Source: Blattamonas nauphoetae
Lineage: Eukaryota > Preaxostyla > Oxymonadida
Direction of reading: 5' to 3'
DNA: 64,000 nucleotides
Assembly (NCBI GenBank): GCA_033064195.1
Contig: JARBJD010000097.1
Location: 169,203-233,202 of the forward strand
The position numbers were made by a program, and so were the translations under genes. The notes under the pieces are model-generated. The model did not search any database. It worked only from the letters and a program-made list of their open reading frames with translations, and was not told where the DNA came from. This document shows positions 44,629-54,542 of this stretch, piece after piece (within the stretch, counting starts at the first letter, position 1; the number at the start of each line of letters is the position of its first letter).

Positions 44629-47600
44629 ATGTCGCAAGCTCCATCCGACACATAACCAGGGCTCATCAACAGGTTGAGTGAGTGAGACCCTGGGTCCATC
44701 AAAGACGGTCCATGGGTTGGCCGATCTAAAATACCAATCGAAACAAATTGACCTCCTCGTCTATTTTTAACGAACTATCTTTCTTTGATCATCACTTAAT
44801 TCATACTGATCAAACAGAAATACAATTTCTTCACTCAGTCGTTCTCCTCAATCTCGCCACAAAAGGCTCGCACAAGTATCTCCCGATGGCATCATCACCT
44901 CAGTTATTTCAACTACCCACTCAAGACAGGGGTTACAAGTGGATTCAATTGAGATCTCTCAATATGAATGTTTTACAAGTCGACAAGCAAGACTGGGAAA
45001 TTGAAGAGGATCGATCACTCTTGAAGATCCATGACCCGATTCGAAAGTTGGACGACGAGGAGGATACAGGCATCGACAATCTCTCCGATCTTGTGAGCCC
45101 TGAAATCAGCAAAGTGATTCACACGATGCCTCACGACATCAATTTCAAGTTGTTCAGTTCTATCCTCTCTCAAGCGAAGGATCGTGACAAGGTTGAAAGT
45201 TAATACCGAGGATGAGATAATCCGTCTGTTTTACAAGCTTGGAATCTGAACCAGACAATACCTTTGCATTACACACCAATCATACTTGCGTCTCAGTACA
45301 ACCACGAATGGATAATTGTGCACTAATAACGTTCCTCAGTACTCAAGACAGTGCTAACGTTGGAGTATTGACTGCCGATATCATTCATAATAACAACAAG
45401 ACTCTCCACGGATCATAGAAAGGAGGGCGAAGGAAAAGTATCTCGGTATTACATCCGAACGATCACCAGATTCAGAAGTATCATGATTAGCATGCGAAGT
45501 GAACAACAGATCCAGAAGTGACAGGATTCATCATGAAATTCGTCCAATCAAGCGACCACTTTTTCGTGCCAACCGTTGCACTCAAGGAACTTGGACTTGC
45601 GAGCGAGGAGGAGACTTGGACAATAAAAAGAAGGTCAAACAGTTTATCCACAGCATTTCAATATCATGCGGAGGCTTTTCTACCAGATTTGAGAAGCACC
45701 GCTCCGCCTGCTCTGCTCGGACTAAAATTGGCTGTAAACTGCAAGAAAAGCATTACGACTCGACTCAATAGTATTCTGATATCCAACTGGGTGAAACGTG
45801 ACAGATTATTACAAGACAACCTCGTTAGATGGACTCTGCCATGTAGAAGGATCCAACTCTACCTACGAAGCCAATGAAAGATAAAGGCACCTCTGAATTG
45901 CTAGAATCAGCAATTAGTGACCTTGGTTGCGTGATTTCATCCCGTCCAGCAGCGGGGTAAAATGAAACCACGCACCATCCAATACCGGACATAAAGCGAA
46001 TCAACACTCGTCACTATCATCTCAAAATCTGTCACCATTTCGTATAACTCACCATTTACATCAATTTGATCACGTCTCCGACGACAGTATCACGGCGATC
46101 TTGCGCATTTTGGCTCGGAGCCAAACATGTCAGACCTGGACACTTGATCCCCTTGCAAGGAAGAAATGGTCTTCCTTTTGGGATACACTGTTGATGGACA
46201 TTCTCTGGCGAGTTAGGGAGGGAAATCAAGCACAAAAGAACAACGGAGTTCCACCATGACTTGGTCAGTAATCAACGTATCAACGCCCCGAACACCTCAA
46301 TTGACAAGCAATCGTGATTCAACAGATCATTTCATCTCCGCACATCTCTCATTGATTCGATATCAATACTGTCTCAAGCTCAATTGGACAACTGATCCCC
46401 CCGGCAGACTCAAAGTTTCACGGCAGATGAACTTACCTCAAAACGACCAAAGGACTGAAATATGATCGATTACAAGTGAAATTATTTAGTGCTGACAGGC
46501 AAACAACCTCTTTTGGGAACGACAACGAAGTTGAGATTGTAAACAAGGATAGGAATGACCAATCTCAGAAAATCACAAAATGTACACATTTCGACGACAA
46601 TCGTCAGTTCCCATTTCCGTCGTCACCTTTCAGGATTGTATCAGCCTCCAGCCCCATCCTCGAACAAGCACCTTCTGTCCCACCAGTGGGACAGGCTGAA
46701 CTCGACGACGTCGACACTTGAACTGATTCTTGTTCACGCTCAGGTCCTCCAAAAGGATTATATCACATTATAGATGATCTCGAAATCTCTTTGTTGAAAC
46801 ACTCGCTGAAAAGAAAACACGAATGAGGAAAACAACCGTTGCACGAATGGTGTGAAAGGATGAAACGCCACTCATCCTTCGCCAGCGCTGACAGGAATGG
46901 AATAAATTACAAGACCATGACTCAAAATTATCCGGAGTTTGAAGTGAAACGATGGTAGGATTCTCGAAACGGACACTGCTTAACGTAACAGGCGCGGAGA
47001 AGAAGGAGAGTGAGAGAAATCTCCTCCGAATTGTCCACGACTCTTCAATCGTCGGGAGCAACGAAATTGTGGGACTGTAAACGGTCATGATGCCCAGGGG
47101 AGAGTTGACAGCGAAAGGCAAAATTGAAGAGGAAGGACAGTCCGGAGAACGTCCAAGTCCAGCTTTCTCGCACTATCCGTTCTGATTGCCGCCAATAAGA
47201 GGACGCGACCAGTCTCTCCAACAAGAGCAATGTGTTTCCCTAGTCACAAGTCGACGACGAATCAAATTTAACTCTCTTCAACGACATCTCAAGAACAAGA
47301 CAGGCTAAAGCCGAGAGACAGGTTGCTCGCACCAGGCATCGTCGAACCCCACTCATTCAACAGAATCATCGAGAATCAGAGAAACACGTTTCTCATTCTG
47401 AACCCCCTCACCCTGAATGGGCTAAACATCCTCTGTCTCACACGCATGAAAGGCATGTCATCGCACAGGAAAAGACAGATTGGGTTGGAGATCCAAGCTC
47501 AACTGGTCTCTCGCCATACAGTTCAACCATACACGTTGATGTGAAGAGTGCGGCATCTCAACAGACCAGCACAAAGTCACCTTTGGAGAAGGGGAAGAGT

Positions 47601-49031
47601 CAGACTGGATGTGGTTGTATAGTAATCCAGAAAACTTAACTGGCATATTCGCTGGTCGATAGTTCACACCACCAGCATGACCTACTCTGACCAACATCAG
47701 AGTGCCTTTCAAGGGGACGGTCCTCAATGCAAATCAAAGCGAACGTGAATCATTTTCTACTGATTGGCTGACAAGGACTTGACGGCCAATCGCTAACCAG
47801 TCACAGCACAGATCATCCCGCATTGTAGGAAATGCTTCTGAGAAACAGTTCGGAACTCACCATCGGAACCGTCAACCTATTATTTCCATCGTGGTCGGAA
47901 GGTGTTGTCAGAGATGAGTACAGTCAAATTAGAAACATGTTGGACTTGGGGCCCGAAGGAATGAAGAATCTGGTCGGGCAGAAGTCAACATCATCGGATA
48001 TGGTTCCAGAATGGATATCTCCCACAGCACCCGCACAATTGGTAGCGGAACGGAAACGGGATCGGCGGAGTTGGGAGGGAATGCGAGATGTTTTTTGGAC
48101 ATCTCTGGGGAAAGAGGACCGTATGAATACGGGCATGCTTCGCACTTTCGTCAGCATATTCCTCTCAACCACCGCCTTCGTCGAAGTAGAGAGCAGCAGT
48201 TAACCTTCCCTCAAATGACTTTTTGACAACCTTTCGAGTCCTGATGCTTTAACGTAACCTCGACATCAGTAGCTGCTACTTTGAGCTGATCGACTATTAG
48301 TGTCAATACCGAGACCAATCTCCAAATGGAAAGATTGGTGAAAGAAGTGGGAGTGAAAGAGGCAGGGAGTGCCGATGAGCGATGAAAGACGATTTACATC
48401 GTCATCTTGTTGTCCGGAGGGAGTGTTGATTGAGAGGAGAGAGGGACATGTCAACAGTGCAGACGCGACTGGTCGGAAGAGATAGAAATGGAGGAGACAA
48501 CACTCGATGTGAGTCAGCGGGTAGAGACACAAGAGGCAAAACTCACATGGAAGGAGTGACTTGAGGGGAGAGAGAGATGGATTGAGAAGAAAAGCTGAGC
48601 TACATATCAGCGGAAACAGGCTGTGAATCCACTCTCCCTCCCGCCCGTGACCACAACTCGCGAGCCTACATTCGAGAATCTCTTCTGCGGGTCGAGTTCT
48701 CTTCGTCCGACAATTATGAGTCGAGTTCTCCTCAACCTCGGGGAGTGGGTGGAAAGGATACTACAACTGGTCAGTCGAGTCTGCCCCTGTTGACGACTAC
48801 TACTCAGCTCCAATCGTCATCGGTCGATAAGACTCCTCGCTCGCCAACTGCTGGTGCCAGCATATGAGGTAGCACGGCCGTAGTCTTGGTGGAAGTGAGC
48901 AAATGGGTAGAGTCATTCAGGATCTCTTCTTTCTTATTCTCATTTTCACTTTCCACTTGATTTTAGTCCTTTTCAAATCTCAACCTGTTGATGAGCCCTG
49001 GTTATGTGTCGGATGGAGCTTGCGACATCCT
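44629..49031. mobile_element. 4.4-kb element X with ~50-bp terminal inverted repeats, decayed
   Basis: The ends are exact inverted copies of a sequence starting GGATGTCGCAAGCTCCATCC and continuing through ACATAACCAGGGCTCATCAA to about 44680. Inside are only broken frames. The best are 44886-45203 (MASSPQLFQLPTQDRGYKW..., acidic), 45518-45877 and 47832-48203, none with a recognisable transposase motif. Protein-like sequence continues past stop codons in several places, e.g. after 45203 (NPSVLQAWNLNQ). The class is unknown; target-site duplications were not clear. The left sub-terminal 66 bp also match the right end of the neighbouring element Y, so X and Y are related. Confidence 0.55.
44886..45203 (+). 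pseudogene. acidic reading-frame remnant in element X
   Basis: About 105 codons beginning MASSPQLFQLP, with the segments WEIEEDRSLLKIHD and EEDTGIDNLSDLVSPEIS. Beyond the first stop the same frame stays protein-like for another ~40 codons with a further stop on the way. No domain recognised. It may be the N-terminal part of an element-encoded protein. Confidence 0.3.
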
Positions 49032-49413
49032 TTACACAAACCAGTGCTCATCAACCTTTTTCTCTGACACACAGCAGTTGAAAGAGGACATCGGTATGTC
49101 TTTAGCACTGCGGCGTTTTAAGGTGTAACCTTTTGGTGGTTTTCATTTCATTAGTCATTCTGACTTTTCGGTTTCTCCAGTTTTTCATCCCCGTTGGGGC
49201 TTTTCTGGAGCTATGGGTCAGATCCCACTTTTTTGCTCGTCAATCGCCCCCACTTGGGCAGAACCGGCTCGATGATTAACCTCTCGAGTTGGGATTTTAA
49301 CTTTCAACAGATAAAACTTTAATTATTGTATTTGTTGATCGGCCAACCCATGGACCGTCTTTGATGGACCCAGGGTCTCACTCACTCAACCTGTTGATGA
49401 GCACTGGTTTGTG
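49032..49413. mobile_element. small element Y with 25-bp terminal inverted repeats
   Basis: Both ends carry TTTACACAAACCAGTGCTCA (plus TCAAC) in inverted orientation. About 380 bp, no coding capacity. Its right sub-terminal part, up to GATCGGCCAACCCATGG, is an inverted copy of the left sub-terminal part of element X (44666-44731). It lies directly against the right end of X, so X may have inserted at the end of Y or the two arose together. Confidence 0.5.
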
Positions 49414-49482
49414 TAAAGAATTTCGAGACTGTTTGTTTCCGGGATGTCACCATTGTGCCGAGATCAAGGACCTTTATTTGGG

Positions 49483-49575
49483 GTAGGTCTAGGCTCAGAT
49501 CTGAAAAAGTCTAGGCGCAGATCTGCAGATCGGTCTAGGCGCAGATCTCAAAGTCTACAGGCAGATCTCATTTGT
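49483..49575 (+). repeat. ~90-bp terminal-type repeat, copy 2 of 3
   Basis: Direct repeat of 44198-44290 with a few substitutions; opens the element W. Confidence 0.65.
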
Positions 49576-49899
49576 TTCGTTCATTTCGACTAAAACACTT
49601 TTTTAATCAAGAAATTCGATGTGGAATGTGAAGTTTGTGTCGATACTCTCGCACTTTTGGGGTTAAAAGTTGGAGTTGACTTCTGGGTTGATGTCACCCA
49701 CGGTGGAGTGAACAACTGTTCAATGAGCTTATGAAGAGCTTATTCGTCATGTAAACAGTGATGATCTCGCTCACCGTTTGATTTTTCTCTCTTTATCGAT
49801 TTATATATCATTCGCTTTCCTCAGTCTGTCTTGTTTCATGATCACGATCGTGATCGCAGTTCCAAATGACTTTAAAAGACTCCCTCAACACAAATGGGA

Positions 49900-51051
49900 A
49901 TGTCTGGGCGTCCTCGACCTCGCCACATGTACTATTTGCAGCATCATTCGATGAGGGACCAGAATCTCAACCCGGACAAGTTCTATCACATCATCCCGAA
50001 ATCTCTCACCCATCAATACCCTCCTCGTCAGCAGCAATAGACATACAATCAACAAGTGCTTGTTTCTTAAGATGACCAAGCAGATGCGCCCAGTCAGGAG
50101 TTCCCGATGACAATCAGATCTCTGATGCACTCTCAACAGGAGCCTATGGAAAATACTCGACTCCCACCTCTCTTCTCAGACGATGTTATGTCGAATCCCA
50201 TCCATCCTCATGTTAAAGCCCTTGAGAATTGAAACAAACACGAACAGCCTCAAGGCAAGGTCAACGATGTCCAGAACCCGCTTGTCGATTTTGGACGAGT
50301 TGTTGTCGCCTTCTCAGATCAACAAAAGGACTTTTCTCCCTTCCTTTCTCGGAACGAGCACAGCACTGTCCGTTTACAGGCACAGCGGTATGCCAAACAA
50401 AGGGCAGACTCCCTCTCAACCAGAGAGGGTTTTGTGAATAAACAGCAACAGCCCATCAACCCACAGTTTCCACAACAATCATCTCCTGCCTGTATCACGT
50501 AGAATTCACAGTCATATGGTCGTCCACCGCAACAACCAGAAAATCAGCCATTCAATGAAGAATATGCTTCGTCTCGCAACAACCAGCTTACCGAACGAGA
50601 TTTTTCTGGTTCTTTCGCACTGCCTCCCACATATACCAACCAATAACAGCCAGAAACCACACATCAATCAAAACCAATCTCAAGACCGCGATACTCGCAA
50701 GAAGACATCCCCCACTTCACCCAATCATCTTTCTACAAACCAAATTCTTCCACTTCCCGACTTTCCTCTCGTAAATCTCGACAACCCGCCTCTCCTCGCA
50801 CAACACCCGAGAAATCGCGTGACTCGTCTCGGATGTCCTCCAACTCCCACTAAGTCACCCTTAAACCACACAATGTGTGGTTCCCGCATTGCGAGACTGA
50901 TCATCGCATTCTGATGGAGCAGACAGGGTCTCAGGAAGCTGTCCACAACTCACGTTTCTATTCGTCGATTCCGACATCTCCGATGAATGTGGCACCGGCA
51001 GAAATTCAGTCGGAGTCGCCAACACACGCGGAAAGAAGGGTCAGACAGTGA
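49900..51051 (+). pseudogene. 390-codon Gln/Ser/Pro-rich frame interrupted only by stops
   Basis: From ATG (MSGRPRPRHMYYLQHHS) one frame stays protein-like for about 384 codons without a frameshift, reading e.g. NPDKFYHIIPKSLTHQYPP, SDQQKDFSPFLSRNE, YGRPPQQPENQPFNEEY and RPRYSQEDIPHFTQSSFY. It contains six internal stops and ends at a seventh. Most lie in Gln-rich or Arg-like contexts (after PPRQQQ, before QPETT), so each can be explained by a single C-to-T change from CAA, CAG or CGA. Composition suggests a disordered protein. It is either a host-type gene decaying by C-to-T mutation or a gene read with a different code; intact genes nearby use all three stops, which favours decay. Confidence 0.45.
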
Positions 51052-51599
51052 GGAGGCTGGCGAACGAGCTGAAAGAACGGAGAAAGAGCGGAAGAGTGAG
51101 AGAAGGATAAGACTACGAGGATGATGTCGAATGAACTGAGAAGCAGCGAAATAGTTTGAGAAGGTGAAGGACGACGAGAGAGAAGAACGAGGACATTGCA
51201 GAAGACACGAGAGCGGATGAGTCAAATCACCACAGCGCCTTTTCATCACAACCCTCACGCGACAGACAAAGACAGCGCGAGTTGAAGTGAGAGCGAGTGG
51301 AGAAGAGAGGACGAGGACGAACCAACTTCGCAGGAAGACCAGACGCGAATTGAAACAGAAGAAGCAACGCATGAGAGTTGGGAGGAGAGGCTGAGCGCGC
51401 CTGTTCTCCAACTGACAAGGACAAGCACGGCCTCGTCCTGTCGAACACGATCATCGCTGACTCCATGCGAGACGAGCAAGTCGACAATTTCTCGCGTTTG
51501 AAAGACTCGTTCGTGGAGAGACCGAAGCCGAACAGCTCACTGCAGGAGAGAAGGGGAAGGGGAAGGAGCCACATGCTGATCTGACAGGACTCTCACAGC

Positions 51600-52762
51600 C
51601 GACGCTGTCTTCAGATGCAGATGCACATGTCACAACGAGGCAGTTCACAGGAGCACCAACAACATCCGAAGAGCACCGTCTCTCTCCGAATGAATTGGAC
51701 ACTGATGCCGAACCGCAGATTGGAGTGGACAAACGGAAGGATGGCTGCGTCGACTCTTCTCTGAAACAGGAACGAGAACACCTCGTCGACTCATCCGCAT
51801 CTTCTGCATCGAATGTAGATCTATTGTGAATGATCGATTCCTTGAAAGCAACGCTCGCCGAAACCGAACGACAGCGCTCGGCCAACAAGGCGAAGTTTGA
51901 AAAAGAACTCCGAACAATGAGTTCAACCTCGGCAGAGGAACAATCCGAACCGACTCGTCTCAAAAGGGAGATCGATCGACTGACAGAAACAATTTCAGAC
52001 TTCCAAGTTCTCTCAGCTTCGCTACCCGCTGATAAAAGCACGCTGGAAAAGAGTTTGGTGCAGACGCGAAAGAAGATGGAGATACCGTGGGAGAACAACA
52101 CGCGGCTGGAGGAGAGATTGGAGGAGACGAGGAGGGAGGTGGTTGAGTGAATTAAAATGAACAAGGAGAAGAGCTATTCCATCGAGACACTCCACACGAA
52201 CATTGATCAGCTCACGACTGAGCGAGACACACTCAAAGCCAACCTGACCGCAACAAACCAGTCACTCGACGAATCCAACCAGCGGTGTGTGTCTTCTCTC
52301 ATTCATCGTCTTTGCTCTTCGTTCTTTCATGCCCTTATCTCCTCAATCATTCTCCTTTCTGTTTTCCTTTCTTCCCTTCAGCATCGACACCCTCTCCTCC
52401 GAGGCCTCTTCCCTCCTCTCCAAAAAAACTGAACTCGAGCGCCTTCTCTCCAAAGACTGGCTCACAACGACCGACACACAGACAGATTGGGTGGGATGGA
52501 GCGAGTCAGCTGCAAAACTCGCCTCGATCGAGAAGTTCCACTTAACAATTGACCCTTCGCACCAACCGCTCTACTTGGATGACATCGGCGACGAGATCAG
52601 ATCGTATGTGATGCTCTTCACTGAGAGCGACGCGAGAAAGGTGAAGGATGCTGTGTTTGAAATGATGACACTGAAGCGACAAATATTACGGACTCCTCCG
52701 CTCCACACAGCATGGCCTCTCCACATTTCGTCACAACACCATGTCGTGTCGAGCAGTTATTA
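51600..52762 (+). pseudogene. coiled-coil protein C-terminus, interrupted by stops
   Basis: One frame (frame 2) reads QEREHLVDSSAS, then a long coiled coil (LKATLAETERQRSANKAKFEKEL, LKREIDRLTETISDFQ, LEERLEETRREVVE, IDQLTTERDTLKANLTATN). A probable intron of about 80-100 nt (GTGTGTCTTC...CCTTCAG, about 52285-52381) follows, then IDTLSSEASSLLSKKTELERLL and a globular end (YLDDIGDEIRSYVMLFTES). Two TGA codons interrupt the frame, at 51827-51829 and 52148-52150. Upstream sequence back to 51050 is also Glu/Arg-rich but broken in several frames, so this may be the C-terminal half of the same gene as the Gln-rich frame. Confidence 0.5.
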
Positions 52763-52924
52763 GTTGTGTCCTTGATTAGACTTGATCAACCCAGGATCCA
52801 TTCTTCAACTCGACCAGAATCCCGTCTCATCAATACCTCTCTTCTTTTGACCCGAAACTATTATTTCATCATCTCACATCAATTATTCTTCTTAATCAGT
52901 TCAATAAGGTGTTCTATCAACGAA

Positions 52925-53022
52925 ACAAATGAGATCTGCGTGTAGACTTGCAGATCTGCGCCTAGACCGATCTGCAGATCTGCGTCTAGACTTTTTCAGA
53001 TCTGAGCCTAGACTTACCCCTT
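52925..53022 (-). repeat. ~90-bp terminal-type repeat, copy 3 of 3 (inverted)
   Basis: Inverted copy of 44198-44290 and 49483-49575; closes element W. Confidence 0.65.
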
Positions 53023-53029
53023 TATTTGT

Positions 53030-53115
53030 TTCGACACTTCACAAAGATCCTATATTCCCATGTTTCTTTTGAGAATTCACTAATAGTCTTCACAGCCCCC
53101 CCCTGCTCTTTTACC
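53030..53115 (-). repeat. copy of the hairpin-element segment found at 10.4 kb
   Basis: Matches the reverse complement of 10449-10530 with scattered substitutions: ACACTTCACAAAGATCCT, a TTTTGAGAATTCAC block, then AATAGTCTTCACAGCCCCCC. Only one hairpin arm is present here. Part of a dispersed non-autonomous repeat. Confidence 0.55.
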
Positions 53116-53137
53116 ATGGGTCGGCATGTCCTCCTCC

Positions 53138-53172
53138 AAAAACCCGTGTCCTATCATAGGACACGGGTTTTT
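53138..53172. repeat. perfect 35-bp palindrome
   Basis: Two 17-base arms around a single C at 53155, reading AAAACCCGTGTCCTAT and its complement. Could form a strong hairpin. No gene is adjacent; it may be the tip or centre of a small element. Confidence 0.6.
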
Positions 53173-53859
53173 TGGCGCTTAATTAGGCGATGAGAGGGTA
53201 CTGTCCAGAAAAGAATGTAGATGATGTAAAATGACGGGGATACCTTTATTCTGAAACGCAGAGTGTATTTTACATTGATTTTGAATGAATCAGAAGCGAA
53301 AAGTGTGAACAAGAGTCGATCAAGAGAGAAAAAATATCGATGGTCCGATCAGCATCAAAACACTTGAACATGCACTTCTTTGTTCACATTTATCACATAG
53401 TTGGGAAACGTAAACGATATAAATCGGAAATTGATGAACGTGAGATCAGAGAAATTCTAGATGAAAGAGATCTGGGCACACAACAAAGCAGTTCATATCT
53501 CAACATCCGCTTCGCCTATTTTGTTCCAATGGTCAATGTTGTCTTTTCTCAGCATCAAATCATCATCTCCACTCGTTAGGCCTCTTCCTAGTAGTGGTAT
53601 AAGCGAAATGGGAACCAAACTGGCATAGGTGATACTCCTAGGAGAATTGGACCGAGAAATCAATTTGAATCTCAAAGCCAATTGATTTTTTTTAATATGA
53701 CTCATTCTAATTTCCATCTCACTTACTACTGAAATATTGACATTTCAGAGTAGTCAATATTTAGCCGTAAATTCGAAAATAAGTGTCAAAAAATGACCTC
53801 GTTTTGAAACTTCTTTTTTGAAGCAAATTTTGAGTACTTTCAGAAAACAAAGTCGATTT

Positions 53860-53891
53860 CTTTTTTTATTCACTTTTTTAATTTGTATAAA
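53860..53891 (+). promoter_or_regulatory. T/A-rich start-proximal motif
   Basis: TTTTTTTATTCAC, then TTTTTAATTTGTATAAA directly before the ATG at 53892. Similar to the block before the other virus-like genes, which supports grouping this gene with them. Confidence 0.45.
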
Positions 53892-54542
53892 ATGAGCAGC
53901 GTCTTGACACCAACACAACTACTGGAAATTTTGGACAAAGAAGATTTGAAAATGAAATCACCTCCAACTCTTAATCGACAAGGAACAACATATCTCACAG
54001 GAAGCACTTTCGAATACTATCTCGAAGAGAAACCAGATGAAACTTATCAAGTGTACGTCAATAGTTTCGTCAAAGGATACAGACCACATCTGAATCGCCA
54101 GAAATATCTTCGACCAGCAAATCGTTGTACAAAAGAGAAGCTTATTGAATCAATGAAAAATGAGAATTGTGAACTCATTTCTGAATACACTCATTCAAGT
54201 ACTCCAGTAACATATCGACATGAAGGAATTGAATGGATAGTAATCCCATCAAAATGGATGAAAGGATTCAGAACTCATCAGAACAAACGAAAACGATACA
54301 CACAATCGTTTGTTGAAAATGAATTGAAAAAGAGAATTGTGAACTCATTGGAACATACACAAAGGTACTTGAGCCATTCAAATATCGCGATTTACGAACA
54401 AAGAATGAGTTTTACGTTCGCTTGGACAATTGGTTGTATTTTGGAGACCGTCCTCACTCTCGCGAGGGCTCGAAGCCTTGCAAAGGCAAGACTTGAGAAA
54501 GTACCACGAAAGGTCATGAAAATACTGAAAATCTATTTTTGA
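53892..54542 (+). CDS. virus-like region protein with repeated basic motif
   Basis: 216 residues from MSSVLTPTQL; the Met at 53883 is less likely because the T/A motif lies between the two. After an N-terminal ~70 residues, a module occurs twice: YRPHLNRQKYLRP...CTKEKLIESMKNENCELISEY and FRTHQNKRKRYTQSFVENELKKRIVNSLE. A related piece (RRRVCSEQAFIESMREENC) survives in the spacer near 56250-56310. Such repeats look like a nucleic-acid-binding module; this is inference. The last ~40 residues are basic. Function unknown. Confidence 0.5.
   Translation: MSSVLTPTQLLEILDKEDLKMKSPPTLNRQGTTYLTGSTFEYYLEEKPDETYQVYVNSFVKGYRPHLNRQKYLRPANRCTKEKLIESMKNENCELISEYTHSSTPVTYRHEGIEWIVIPSKWMKGFRTHQNKRKRYTQSFVENELKKRIVNSLEHTQRYLSHSNIAIYEQRMSFTFAWTIGCILETVLTLARARSLAKARLEKVPRKVMKILKIYF

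Larger units (their letters stand above)
49483..53022. mobile_element. 3.5-kb region bounded by inverted ~90-bp repeats (element W)
   Basis: The repeat at 49483-49575 and its inverted partner at 52925-53022 enclose two decayed reading regions (49900-51051 and 51600-52762), both running left to right. No transposase was recognised. A third copy of the end repeat at 44198 suggests a larger or tandem element of the same family. Class unknown; it may have captured host coding sequence. Confidence 0.5.

Noticed and set aside
49900-51051. A UAR=Gln genetic code for the whole genome
   Set aside because: Apparently intact genes here end in TAA, TAG and TGA, and TGA also interrupts the same decayed frames, so C-to-T decay explains the data better.
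51451-52164. Minus-strand 237-codon Ser/Arg-rich frame
   Set aside because: It is the shadow of the coiled-coil frame on the plus strand, which has clear heptads and a likely intron.
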